Positions 26,538 to 35,198 of a stretch of 64,000 bases of DNA are shown here, one piece after another. The stretch covers positions 2,790,001-2,854,000 of the forward strand of contig NZ_JAOYOD010000001.1 of the NCBI RefSeq assembly GCF_025833875.1, in the 5' to 3' direction. Source of the stretch: Reichenbachiella ulvae. Lineage in GTDB: Bacteria; Bacteroidota; Bacteroidia; Cytophagales; Cyclobacteriaceae. Under the pieces are notes generated by a model. The model did not search any database, was not told the DNA's origin, and saw only the letters and a list, made by a program, of their open reading frames with translations. The translations under genes were made by a program, and so were the position numbers. How positions within the stretch are numbered: position 1 is the stretch's first letter; each line of letters begins with the position of its first letter.

Positions 26538-27647
26538 ATGCTGGGAAAGCTTACTCATCAAAAATCCATCAAGAGAAACATTCTTCTCAATCCAGGACCT
26601 GCTACTACTTCCAAAAGAGTCAAAGAAGCAATGATCATCGAAGACATTTGTCCACGAGAAAGTGAATTTGGAGATTTGATGCATCAGATATGTGATGGAA
26701 TTCTCGAAATTGGTAATGGGCTGGAGACACATGAAGTAGGGCTATTTGTAGCCAGCGGAACCGGTGCTATGGAAGCCACTTTAGTATCGGCTCTTGGGGA
26801 TGATGACAGGGTACTTATTGTTACCAATGGAGCTTACGGGCTGCGCATGGAAGCCATTTGCAAGAGTTATGGATTGGAGTACGATACAGCTTTTAGCTTT
26901 GGGGATTATCCTGAAGCAGCCAAGGTTAAAAAAGTGCTAGAAGATGGCCAATTCACTCATTTGGCCATGATTCATCATGAAACCTCCACGGGCATGATGA
27001 ATCCATTGGAAGAGATTGCAGAAGTTTGTAAGGAGCGGGATGTGAAATTAATTGTTGATGCCATGAGTTCCTACGGGGCCTATCCAATTGACCTTAAAAA
27101 GACTCCTCTTGATTATATTTTTTCCTCAAGTAACAAATGTATCCACGGGATGGCTGGACTATCCTTTGTCGTATTTCATAAAGATCGAATCGAAGAATTG
27201 AAGCGCAATCAACGGGCTTTTTATTTTGATCTTTACAGCCAATGGAACAATCTGCAGCAAAAGAACCAGTTACGTTTTACTCCTCCAGTTCAGATCTGTT
27301 ACGCCTTTATGGAGGCCATCAAGGAAACATTAGAAGAAGGAGTGAAAGCGCGTTGGAAACGATACCAGGACAATTGGCAAATACTCTATGATGGGTTTAA
27401 AAATTTGGGATTTCAGTTTTTCTTACCTGAATCCTATGAATCTAAAATTCTACTGGCTTTAGATCTGAACAGTAAGCCTGAATTGGATTTCAATGACTTC
27501 CATGACTTTTTGTACCAACACCAAATAACCATCTATCCTGGAGTTATTCCTGAATGTAATACCTTTAGGGTAGCTATCATTGGTGATTTACAACAAGAAG
27601 ATATACATCATGTAATGAAGAAGGTGACTGAATACATGGAAGGTTAA
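26538..27647 (+). CDS. aepZ: 2-aminoethylphosphonate:pyruvate aminotransferase
   Basis: 369 residues, class V PLP aminotransferase. It makes AEP from phosphonoacetaldehyde, the reverse of catabolic PhnW. Motifs: ILLNPGPATTSKRVKEAM, FVASGTGAMEATLVSAL, MIHHETSTGMMNP, LIVDAMSSYGAYP (PLP Asp) and FSSSNKCIHGMAGL (PLP Lys). As no phnX hydrolase is present and the gene closes the aepXYZ operon, the biosynthetic direction is favoured. Its 3' end overlaps the convergent PimA-like gene by 4 bases. Confidence 0.94.
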   Translation: MLGKLTHQKSIKRNILLNPGPATTSKRVKEAMIIEDICPRESEFGDLMHQICDGILEIGNGLETHEVGLFVASGTGAMEATLVSALGDDDRVLIVTNGAYGLRMEAICKSYGLEYDTAFSFGDYPEAAKVKKVLEDGQFTHLAMIHHETSTGMMNPLEEIAEVCKERDVKLIVDAMSSYGAYPIDLKKTPLDYIFSSSNKCIHGMAGLSFVVFHKDRIEELKRNQRAFYFDLYSQWNNLQQKNQLRFTPPVQICYAFMEAIKETLEEGVKARWKRYQDNWQILYDGFKNLGFQFFLPESYESKILLALDLNSKPELDFNDFHDFLYQHQITIYPGVIPECNTFRVAIIGDLQQEDIHHVMKKVTEYMEG

Positions 27648-28744
27648 ATCAAGCTACGGTAAAGCTCTTCTATTTTTTGAACATGAATTTTCCAGTCATA
27701 TTGTTTGACCACTTCTAGCCCATGTTTGGATAGATGTTTCATGGATTCTTCGGATACAATCAAATTCTTAATGCAATTTGTAAGTCCTTCTAAATTTCCC
27801 GGTTCAGCAAAATACTGTTGTTGCTCGGCGGAGAGCACGTTGAGATACCCTTGATTAGAAAACCCTGCAATTGGCGTACCCATAGCCATTGCTTCAAGCA
27901 GCACAATGCCAAAGCTTTCGCCAAACAAGGCCGGTGCGATGTATAAATCCGCTGTATGAAGCAATCTTAACTTATCCTCTTCAGATACAAATCCAAGCAT
28001 TTCAACATCTTCAAGGTGGTGTTTTGAAATGAATGCTTCAGCAAGAGTTCGTTCTTCACCATCTCCTGCGATAATTAACCGCAAATTGTCATTATCTCGC
28101 TTAAGATCGAGGTAACTCTTCAATGCATATATTAAACCTTTTCGTTCCTCCAGGCGTCCAAGAAACAACAAATTGAACTTACCATCTTTGTATTTATCAA
28201 TTGGAATAACCGGCTTTAAATAGTAATCCAGATCAATTCCATTTGGGATTATTTCTATTGCCCTATCCGAAAACCGGTTGATGTAAGAAGCCTGAGTTTC
28301 ACTAACAGAAATGATTCCATCCATGAGCCTAAAAACTAACTTAGCTGCAAAAGGCATGATATTTTTACCAACAAATTGATTTTTAGGAGTATCATGAAAA
28401 GTGGTAATATGCTTTGATTTGCTAAATCGTCTGATTTGCCATGGAAGTATCGGATTCCAGAAGGTATGGAAATGAATGATGTCAAATTGCTGAGTAGTTA
28501 GGAAATTCTTCAAGGCTTTTCGGTCGTTGCCCAAAGCAATATTGATATCAATCTTAGTTCCTCCAACATGGAGACTTCTATTGGATCCAAAATGATATAC
28601 CTTTGATTGGTTGACTGTGGGAAAAGGCGCAATGATAACAACCTCATGGCCAGCTAGTGTGAGATACCTGGTAAGGCTTTCAATGTGGTTTTTGACTCCC
28701 CCTGGTCTTGAAAAATCGTATGGACAAACCTGAGCAATTTTCAT
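27644..28744 (-). CDS. GT4 glycosyltransferase, PimA-like
   Basis: 366 residues, GT-B fold. The N-terminus MKIAQVCPYDFSRPGGVKNH strongly recalls phosphatidylinositol mannosyltransferase PimA, as does HTFWNPILPWQIRRF. The C-terminal donor site has FLGRLEERKGL, RLIIAGDGEE and the EX7E motif in GESFGIVLLEAMAMGTPIAG. Because inositol-phosphate synthase and a CDP-alcohol phosphatidyltransferase lie nearby, glycosylation of an inositol lipid is a specific prediction; any other glycan acceptor remains possible. Its first ~63 codons are present again ~3.5 kb away as a broken copy. Confidence 0.85.
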   Translation of the reverse strand: MKIAQVCPYDFSRPGGVKNHIESLTRYLTLAGHEVVIIAPFPTVNQSKVYHFGSNRSLHVGGTKIDINIALGNDRKALKNFLTTQQFDIIHFHTFWNPILPWQIRRFSKSKHITTFHDTPKNQFVGKNIMPFAAKLVFRLMDGIISVSETQASYINRFSDRAIEIIPNGIDLDYYLKPVIPIDKYKDGKFNLLFLGRLEERKGLIYALKSYLDLKRDNDNLRLIIAGDGEERTLAEAFISKHHLEDVEMLGFVSEEDKLRLLHTADLYIAPALFGESFGIVLLEAMAMGTPIAGFSNQGYLNVLSAEQQQYFAEPGNLEGLTNCIKNLIVSEESMKHLSKHGLEVVKQYDWKIHVQKIEELYRSLI

Positions 28745-28756
28745 TTGGATACTTCC
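28565..28756. repeat. direct repeat, copy A (5' end of PimA-like gene)
   Basis: 192 bases, nearly identical to 32107-32297. The only differences I see are one extra A in the CCAAAATG run and one T/C change (CAGCTAG versus CAGCCAG). It covers the first ~60 codons of the intact glycosyltransferase plus 12 bases upstream. Confidence 0.93.
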
Positions 28757-28860
28757 TTTTTCTTAGGACGGAACAAGTATAATCATTAGTTGAGTTAACC
28801 ATTCTGAATCCATCAATGATCAGGAAAAGAGTTTAGATGAGTCATTCCTCAAATGAAGAA

Positions 28861-29850
28861 TTACAACATCGACCTTTCATTTCCAAATTTGGACTTTATC
28901 ATCTTAACGCATAATTCAGGGCTGTTTCTATCAAAAATGAAATTACTGGAAAAAACTAATTTAAGAAATTCAAAAAAACCTATTTCTTTAGTACTTTGAA
29001 TTAGCATATACTTTGTCATAGCCAAATGCCACTGGTCAATTTTAGCTACTTTGATTTGCTTGACTTTTTCAAAAACCGAGGATTTATCTGTTGACCAATT
29101 GATACTTTGGAATTCCAAACCTTGATCTCTTAAAAAGTCCATGAGAGCCTCTCTTCTGATTTTGTTAGCCACTATATCCTGAATTCTCTTTTTTCGTGTA
29201 CTCGCTTGTGAAGGGTGAATTCTATATTTAAGCAAGACCTTTGGAAGGTTAGATAATTTACCTACCCTAGACAAATCATACCAAAACTTATAATCTTCTG
29301 CCAGCGCATAATCCTTATCTCCATCAATAAAGGCATACTCTCTCTTATATCTAATATTGTGCTCTTTGATTACGCTATTACGAATTATACTTGATGGATT
29401 TTGAATAGTACTAAACCAAAATATGTTTCTTCGACACTGCTCATCATTTGGACTGAAACGCTTCCAAATTTTGGAATATTTACCAAAAACCTCGATATAG
29501 GTCCCTGAAGCGGCTATTTCTGGGTGACTATCCATGTAGCATATTTGTTCTTCTAGTTTGGTTTTAAACATAATGTCGTCAGCATCCATCCTGCAGATAT
29601 ATTCAGTTCGACATTTATCCAAGCCAGTATTTAAAGCCTTTATAAAGCCTTTTTCGTCAAAATGTAAGACCTCTATTTTGTTACTGCCAAATCTTTCGAT
29701 AATCTCAACTGTATTATCAGTTGAGCAATCATTAACAATTAAAACTTGAAAATCCTGATAAGTTTGATTTAGAATGCTTTCGATACAATCAGAAATAGTT
29801 TTAGCAGCATTATATACTGCCATTAGTATTGTGATTCTTGGTTTATTCAA
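28861..29850 (-). CDS. GT2 family glycosyltransferase
   Basis: 329 residues. Classic GT-A opening ITILMAVYNAAKTISDCIES, then VLIVNDCSTDNTVEII, then CRMDADDIMF with the DxD metal motif, then YALAEDYKFWYDLSR (base region). It lies inside the segment bounded by the two direct repeats. AT-rich codon use is stronger than in the AEP genes. Donor and acceptor unknown. Confidence 0.88.
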   Translation of the reverse strand: MNKPRITILMAVYNAAKTISDCIESILNQTYQDFQVLIVNDCSTDNTVEIIERFGSNKIEVLHFDEKGFIKALNTGLDKCRTEYICRMDADDIMFKTKLEEQICYMDSHPEIAASGTYIEVFGKYSKIWKRFSPNDEQCRRNIFWFSTIQNPSSIIRNSVIKEHNIRYKREYAFIDGDKDYALAEDYKFWYDLSRVGKLSNLPKVLLKYRIHPSQASTRKKRIQDIVANKIRREALMDFLRDQGLEFQSINWSTDKSSVFEKVKQIKVAKIDQWHLAMTKYMLIQSTKEIGFFEFLKLVFSSNFIFDRNSPELCVKMIKSKFGNERSML

Positions 29851-29937
29851 AGGCTTAGAATTTTCTCAAATTTATGTAAAAAGAATAGAATCATTTATTG
29901 AGACTTACTACGTTTGTCCTTATAAAAACACCCGTTT

Positions 29938-31536
29938 ATGAGCAGGAAAATCTTTTATTGCCTTATTATTTCGTTAGTAAGTTCTGCTACAGTGCAATCA
30001 CAAGTTATTCAACCAGGCAGTCATCTTCGAGATTATTATGAGTTGTTGACACTAAAAAATCCAGAAATATCACAGCCTATTAATATTTATCCAGCAATAA
30101 TATCTGAGTATGAAATAGATTCTACTTTATCCTGGAACCTTTGGGGGGATAAATTTCGATTAACCCAAAAGACTAATAAAAGTAGGCAATTCTCGTGGGT
30201 TGATCCATATATAAACTATAGTGCCAATACTGTCACTCCAAGAGGGTATAATGATGGGGCTATTTGGTCAGGAAAAGGTTCAAACATTGCTTTGACAGGA
30301 GGGTTTCAGGGAAAACTAGGCCTCTTACATTACACATTTGTCCCCATTTTCACTTGGTCAGAAAATCTTCCGATAAATATACCTTCCAATGTTACCAACT
30401 TTGATAAAAGTCCATATTCATACCCGTTTAATGGCAAAATAGATTACGTGCAACAATTCGGTGAAGGAGCTTATTCTAAGTTTAACCTGGGACAATCTGA
30501 GATCCGATTGGTGTATAAAAAAATTACTCTTGGTTTGTCGACAGCTAATTTTAAATGGGGGCCGTCAATTTGGAATCCTATTTTAATGAGCAATAACGCC
30601 CCAGGAATTCCTCATATGGATTTAGGAACTCCAGCACCTATTGAGACACGAGTTGGTAAATTTGAAGGAAAAATCTATTGGGGAGCAGCATATGAATCAG
30701 ATTTTTTTGATGATAACCAAAAAAATGACACAAAGTATGTTACGGGAATTTCTTTAGGTTATGAACCTAAGTTTGTTCCAGGTTTAGGCATAGGTGTCAA
30801 CAGAGTATTATATAAAACATGGAATAAGGAAACCCATTCCATGTTAGATTATTTGGCCGCTTTTTATCGAAACACTTTTAATGATAGCTTGAAGAATGAT
30901 GACTATGATCAGATGATTTCTGTAACCATTAAATACCAATTCCCTGAAGTGGGGTTTGTCTGCTATATAGAGTATGCCAAGAATGATTTTCATTCCAATT
31001 TGGCTGGATGGTTTGAAGAGTTCGATAGAAGCAGAGCTCTTAACTGGGGACTTTCTAAAGTATTTAATATTAACGATAAGAACTATCTGAAAGTTAATTA
31101 TGAATTCACCACTTTAAGTGCAAATCAGAATCAGATATTACCTGCAAATTCTAACCCACCATATTATGTCCATGCACACGTTCCTGGCGGATACACTAAT
31201 CAAGGGCAGATCATGGGAGCAGGCATTGGCACTGGGTCAAATGGTAGTGTTTTATCTTTTAACTGGTACCACACAGATGGAAAATTAGGACTCACATACT
31301 CCAGAATAAGATTTAATGACGACTATTTTGTAAATTCAAAGAAGGATCAACGATATCCCCCCTACCCTGCTGATTTTGAAATTAGTGTTGGCATAGATTA
31401 TGTACATTATTTTCATAAGTTTAGTATTAGGCCAGAAATAACATGGAACTATAGAAAAAATTGGTATTATCAAGACGAGGTTGAGGTTCATAATTTTCAT
31501 TTTGGCCTGCAAGCTCATTACCTCATTTTTGGTTGA
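29938..31536 (+). CDS. Wzi-like capsule assembly outer-membrane protein
   Basis: 532 residues. Signal peptide MSRKIFYCLIISLVSSATV (cleavage near QSQ). The body is a beta-barrel with alternating aromatic strands and shows the Wzi-family layout in Bacteroidota: FSWVDPYINYSAN, GRLGxxx-type strands such as GKLGLLHYTFVPIFTW, LVYKKITLGLSTANFKWGPS, and closing strands ending YLIFG. Wzi helps anchor capsular polysaccharide at the surface. No wza/wzc/wzx/wzy lies in the window. It lies within the repeat-bounded cassette. Confidence 0.82.
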   Translation: MSRKIFYCLIISLVSSATVQSQVIQPGSHLRDYYELLTLKNPEISQPINIYPAIISEYEIDSTLSWNLWGDKFRLTQKTNKSRQFSWVDPYINYSANTVTPRGYNDGAIWSGKGSNIALTGGFQGKLGLLHYTFVPIFTWSENLPINIPSNVTNFDKSPYSYPFNGKIDYVQQFGEGAYSKFNLGQSEIRLVYKKITLGLSTANFKWGPSIWNPILMSNNAPGIPHMDLGTPAPIETRVGKFEGKIYWGAAYESDFFDDNQKNDTKYVTGISLGYEPKFVPGLGIGVNRVLYKTWNKETHSMLDYLAAFYRNTFNDSLKNDDYDQMISVTIKYQFPEVGFVCYIEYAKNDFHSNLAGWFEEFDRSRALNWGLSKVFNINDKNYLKVNYEFTTLSANQNQILPANSNPPYYVHAHVPGGYTNQGQIMGAGIGTGSNGSVLSFNWYHTDGKLGLTYSRIRFNDDYFVNSKKDQRYPPYPADFEISVGIDYVHYFHKFSIRPEITWNYRKNWYYQDEVEVHNFHFGLQAHYLIFG

Positions 31537-31591
31537 ATTAGTTTCAAAAGTTAAACGAATAGAAATAAGGAATTGAATTTGAATTGGTTTT

Positions 31592-31996
31592 ATGCATAAG
31601 AGAATTATTAGAACATTAATATTTATAGGCATTCTATTCGTGGTGTCCTTTTACTCTAAAAGTCAATCGAGAAAGGTTATATTTTTCCATGAAATTGATG
31701 ATCAAGCTAGAGTATACGTAGATGATGAATTGATATACGAAAGTGATGTAGTCGGTTATTTGGGAGGAGTTAGCATTAAGGTTGATATTACTAAACACAT
31801 TACTACTGGAGATGAAACGGTAACTATAAAATTGATCAACATTCAATGTTCAGATTGTTCTGGAGGAAACCCTTGGAGCATAATTTACGAACTTCTTGAC
31901 GATGAAGAATCCATTGATTACCAAGTATCTGATGGGATTGGTGGAGCTGGATCCAAACCGGTTTATTCCTATAGTTTTAGATGGGATGACTTATAA
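31592..31996 (+). CDS. small secreted beta-sandwich protein, unknown
   Basis: 134 residues. Signal peptide after a basic start (TLIFIGILFVVSFYSKSQS). The mature part, ARVYVDDELIYESDVVGYLG followed by VDITKHITTGDETVTIKLIN, looks like the jelly-roll accessory domain of glycoside hydrolases (a 'D-I-T-x-x-I' strand after a displayed ligand loop). A Cys pair (QCSDCSGG) may form a disulfide. No catalytic site. It lies 55 bases after wzi and in the same cassette. The role is unknown, possibly glycan binding. Confidence 0.6.
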   Translation: MHKRIIRTLIFIGILFVVSFYSKSQSRKVIFFHEIDDQARVYVDDELIYESDVVGYLGGVSIKVDITKHITTGDETVTIKLINIQCSDCSGGNPWSIIYELLDDEESIDYQVSDGIGGAGSKPVYSYSFRWDDL

Positions 31997-32106
31997 AAAG
32001 TCATCTTGAAAATAGACGTCTCGCAAGTTTGATAAGATAATTATTAAAAAGACAGGCACTAATAAAATACCAACCCACGCTCAGAAAAATCATTCTTAGC
32101 ACCTCA

Positions 32107-32297
32107 AACATGGAGACTTCTATTGGATCCAAATGATATACCTTTGATTGGTTGACTGTGGGAAAAGGCGCAATGATAACAACCTCATGGCCAGCCAGTG
32201 TGAGATACCTGGTAAGGCTTTCAATGTGGTTTTTGACTCCCCCTGGTCTTGAAAAATCGTATGGACAAACCTGAGCAATTTTCATTTGGATACTTCC
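32107..32297 (-). pseudogene. truncated duplicate of PimA-like gene 5' end (direct repeat copy B)
   Basis: A 191-base near-copy of 28565-28756 in the same orientation. It encodes MKIAQVCPYDFSRPGGVKNH and on to NQSKVYH, then a one-base deletion shifts the frame. Similarity fades at HVGG. The rest of the enzyme is missing, so it is dead. It lies just before the DUF3108 gene, where the ancestral 5' neighbour of the glycosyltransferase probably was. Confidence 0.9.
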
Positions 32298-32305
32298 CTG
32301 TTTAT

Positions 32306-33058
32306 ATGGCAAGATTAGCAATTATGTTGTTAATCCTGGCGGGAAATTGTTTGGTTAATGCTCAAAGTAATCGAAAAGTACCTAAGCACCATTTCGAAAC
32401 TGGAGAAGAGCTTATCTATTCCATGCACTATGGATGGTTTACGATTGGAAAAGCCACCATTTTAATGGATCAGGAACTTTGGAACATACAAGGTAAGCCT
32501 CACTATTACCTGCAATGTCGTATCCAAACGACCGGAGTCTTTGATTTTTTTTCCTCTGTAGATGTCTGCGCAGAATCATGGATTGATGTAGCTACATTGA
32601 GACCTACGATCTCCTATCGTCAATTTTTTATAGGACAAAGCATGGATATACGTACAGACAGGTTTGAATATGCCGATTCTGTAACTATATCTACCTATGT
32701 GGAGGATGTCAACCGTCACCAAGTGGCTAAGGTCAATATTTCGGACACCCTAGTCTTAGACCTACTCAGCACCTATTTGAACCTTCGGGATATCGTTTAT
32801 TCGAATGATGGGTCTGATACGACGATGGTTAAAATGCACTTTTCCAATGACATTTACCCTTTTGGAATTGTTCATTCTGGTATGGAGGATGAGTATTATC
32901 GATTTGATTTGATTTTTCCTGAGACTGAAGAATATGAGAAGGGAAGCCCCGCTTATTTGTTGGCCAAAAAAGAAGACACCATTATCCCAGTGAAACTAGT
33001 GGTAGAATTGACTTTGGGAAAACTTGTTTTTATTCTAAACAAACGGAACTATTATTGA
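32306..33058 (+). CDS. DUF3108 periplasmic protein
   Basis: About 250 residues from ATG 32306, which gives a signal peptide (MARLAIMLLILAGNCLVNAQ); the open frame begins earlier (32249) inside the repeat. The body follows the DUF3108 pattern: FETGEELIYSMHYGWFTIGK, ILMDQELWNIQGKPHYYLQC, GVFDFFSSVDVCAESWID, and a C-terminal IPVKLVVELTLGKLVFIL. DUF3108 proteins are lipocalin-like periplasmic beta-barrels of unclear role, often near lipid or envelope genes. It sits at the head of a plus-strand run with the PLD-like and CDP-alcohol transferase genes. Confidence 0.78.
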   Translation: MARLAIMLLILAGNCLVNAQSNRKVPKHHFETGEELIYSMHYGWFTIGKATILMDQELWNIQGKPHYYLQCRIQTTGVFDFFSSVDVCAESWIDVATLRPTISYRQFFIGQSMDIRTDRFEYADSVTISTYVEDVNRHQVAKVNISDTLVLDLLSTYLNLRDIVYSNDGSDTTMVKMHFSNDIYPFGIVHSGMEDEYYRFDLIFPETEEYEKGSPAYLLAKKEDTIIPVKLVVELTLGKLVFILNKRNYY

Positions 33059-33122
33059 TTTAAACCTTGCGTCTCTATCTAAGCTCAACTAACCTTGTGA
33101 GCTACCAATTGAATAATGCAGC

Positions 33123-34214
33123 ATGCAATCAAAAATCCTTGTAGGTGCTAAGGAATTTATGAATGCTCTAAAATCTAGAGCTCTAGCAGCGACCCAATCG
33201 TTGTATGTTCAAGCGATGACTTTTGAAGGAGATTCGGCAGGTGAATCACTAATAAATCTGATGATTCATAGCCCAGCTAAAGATAAAAGGTTGATCATTG
33301 ATTCTTTTTCCAAAGTAGTGGTGAGTGATCATTTCGTTTTCGGAGCGAGGTATTTAAAAGATTCCAAGTTTAGAGCAGAAGTTCACAACACTTATCATTT
33401 GATCGATAAGGCCAGGTCCCATGGTATTCAGGTGAAGTTTATCAACCCAACGGGTCCGATGATGCTGCGATACCCTTTGCGTAATCATAAGAAGATGATG
33501 ATTGTTGATCAACAGTATGCTTTTATTGGGGGAATCAACTTTAGTGAACACAACTTTGAATGGTATGACATGATGGTCGAGTTGAAAGATCCCAGTACCA
33601 GTGATGAGTTATCTAAAGATTTCCTCCAAACTTGGAAGGGAGTTAATCAATCAAAAAACATTAGCGTTAACAGCAATCAATTGTTTTTTTTCAATGGAAT
33701 AAAAAGCGAGAGAATGTATGAAGAGTTCTTTGATTTGATTCGAAAGGCAAAAAAAAACATTCTAGTCATCTCCCCCTACATTTCAGATCCATTGTTACCC
33801 ATTCTAATGGAGAAGGCCAAATCAGGGATCAAAGTGGATATCATTTCTCCAGAGCAAAACAACAAAGGTTTTTTTTACAATTATTTGATAGCTCAAAGCT
33901 CTGAAGGTCAGTTCAACTTATATCATCACCCGGGAATGTTCCACCTAAAAGCCATATTAATTGATAGCAGAAAGCTAATTTTTGGAAGCAGCAATTATGA
34001 TTTGATCAGTTATCATTTCGAACAGGAAGTGGTAGTGGTCTGTCAGGAAACCTCCTTGATCCAGGAGTTCATAACAAGGATTGTACGACCAATGAAAGAA
34101 ATATCTAAACCATACTTTCCCAATGGGGTATCTTCCATAAAGTCCAAAATGATATTGAAGATCGTTAGTAAGTTAAGTCATATCTTATCCAGATCGTTCC
34201 TAAAACCTGCGTGA
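33123..34214 (+). CDS. phospholipase D/cardiolipin synthase-like protein
   Basis: 363 residues, two HKD motifs: HKKMMIVD (His122, Lys124, Asp129) followed by YAFIGGINFSEHNFEW, and HLKAILID (His274, Lys276, Asp281) followed by LIFGSSNYD. Both are complete, so transphosphatidylase or phosphodiesterase activity is expected. Unlike Cls proteins it lacks the N-terminal membrane hairpin. In this context it could make or remodel a phosphodiester-linked headgroup lipid, but ordinary cardiolipin synthesis fits too. It is 64 bases after the DUF3108 gene and the same distance before the CDP-alcohol transferase, on the same strand. Confidence 0.85.
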   Translation: MQSKILVGAKEFMNALKSRALAATQSLYVQAMTFEGDSAGESLINLMIHSPAKDKRLIIDSFSKVVVSDHFVFGARYLKDSKFRAEVHNTYHLIDKARSHGIQVKFINPTGPMMLRYPLRNHKKMMIVDQQYAFIGGINFSEHNFEWYDMMVELKDPSTSDELSKDFLQTWKGVNQSKNISVNSNQLFFFNGIKSERMYEEFFDLIRKAKKNILVISPYISDPLLPILMEKAKSGIKVDIISPEQNNKGFFYNYLIAQSSEGQFNLYHHPGMFHLKAILIDSRKLIFGSSNYDLISYHFEQEVVVVCQETSLIQEFITRIVRPMKEISKPYFPNGVSSIKSKMILKIVSKLSHILSRSFLKPA

Positions 34215-34277
34215 TTCATTAAACTTGCGCGGTAAATTTAGGAATCGCTTGATTTCCTTCTAAAAGCAAAAGAATTA

Positions 34278-35198
34278 GTGATGAACATTATCAGTAGAAT
34301 CCGCCAAGATTTTAGAAAATCATATCAATCGATCAAACTTCCTCAGGTGGAAGAAACTTTTGACATCTATTTTAGTCGGTTTTTTGGATACTACTTTGCA
34401 GTACTTGCAAAACGGATGAGCCTCACGCCAAATCAAGTTTCACTCAGCAGCTTGTTTTTTGGTCTCATTGCAGGGGTACTATTTTATTTCCAAGAGAATT
34501 TCACACTTATGATGACGGCCTGCTTTTTGATAACTCTGGCAGGATTACTTGATTCTGCAGACGGACAACTGGCTAGAATGACGGGACAATCAAGTGAGTT
34601 TGGGAGAAAGGTCGACGCTCTAATAGACATTTTGGTTTTTAGTGCTGCCTATTTAGGAGGTCTCTTCTACTTTTTTCATCATGGATACGGTTGGTGGATA
34701 GTGCCATTAGCAGTGGGAGCGGGTTACTTTCACAGTATCAAGTCTGCTGTCTATGAATTTTATAAGACCGAATTTATTTATTACTTAAATGAGGGAAAGG
34801 GTTGTCACCGAGTCTCATACATTGAAGAAGTAATGGCAAATCCGCCAAAGAAAGGGATTGGCTTGAAAATAATGCACTACATGGAAATTGACTATATCCA
34901 AAAGCAGGCCATGTTTCAAGGTAGAAAGCGGGCAGTCAGAGAACAGTTCGAGCAATGGGCTTTAGGTAAAGAATCCGCTAAATTCAAGGACAAGTACAAT
35001 AAAATTCAGACATCTATCCTGACCTGGTGGGCTCTTGTCGGTGGAACAAATGTTCATCGCACAGCATTGATGGTATGCAGTTTGTTTGGCCGAATGGACA
35101 TTTACTTTTTCTTTAGTATTTCAATCACTGTATTTCTTATTCCAATAGCGATTTGGCAAAATTCATTGGACCGAAGACTGATCGAGGAAATGAAATGA
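34278..35198 (+). CDS. CDP-alcohol phosphatidyltransferase (inositol-lipid candidate)
   Basis: 306 residues, integral membrane. The family signature is complete: Asp92-x2-Asp95-Gly-x2-Ala-Arg-x8-Gly-x3-Asp113-x3-Asp117. Helices: LFFGLIAGVLFYF, LMMTACFLITLAGLL, ILVFSAAYLGGLFYFF, WWIVPLAVGAGYF, and IYFFFSISITVFLIPIAIW. A soluble insert lies between (VSYIEEVMANPPKKGIGLKI). It joins a CDP-activated alcohol to a second alcohol at the membrane. With an inositol-phosphate synthase and an inositol-phosphate cytidylyltransferase-like gene nearby, a phosphoinositol lipid is the likely product. The donor may be CDP-diacylglycerol or CDP-inositol. Confidence 0.87.
   Translation: MMNIISRIRQDFRKSYQSIKLPQVEETFDIYFSRFFGYYFAVLAKRMSLTPNQVSLSSLFFGLIAGVLFYFQENFTLMMTACFLITLAGLLDSADGQLARMTGQSSEFGRKVDALIDILVFSAAYLGGLFYFFHHGYGWWIVPLAVGAGYFHSIKSAVYEFYKTEFIYYLNEGKGCHRVSYIEEVMANPPKKGIGLKIMHYMEIDYIQKQAMFQGRKRAVREQFEQWALGKESAKFKDKYNKIQTSILTWWALVGGTNVHRTALMVCSLFGRMDIYFFFSISITVFLIPIAIWQNSLDRRLIEEMK

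Noticed and set aside
27644..28744. Calling the GT4 gene pimA outright
   Set aside because: N-terminal similarity is striking but acceptor specificity cannot be read from sequence alone, so no symbol was given.
28757..32106. Repeat-bounded segment as an insertion sequence or transposon
   Set aside because: No transposase, integrase or terminal inverted repeats; the repeats are copies of a coding sequence.
32249..32305. Upstream extension of the DUF3108 frame
   Set aside because: It runs through the duplicated glycosyltransferase fragment; the ATG at 32306 gives a proper signal peptide.
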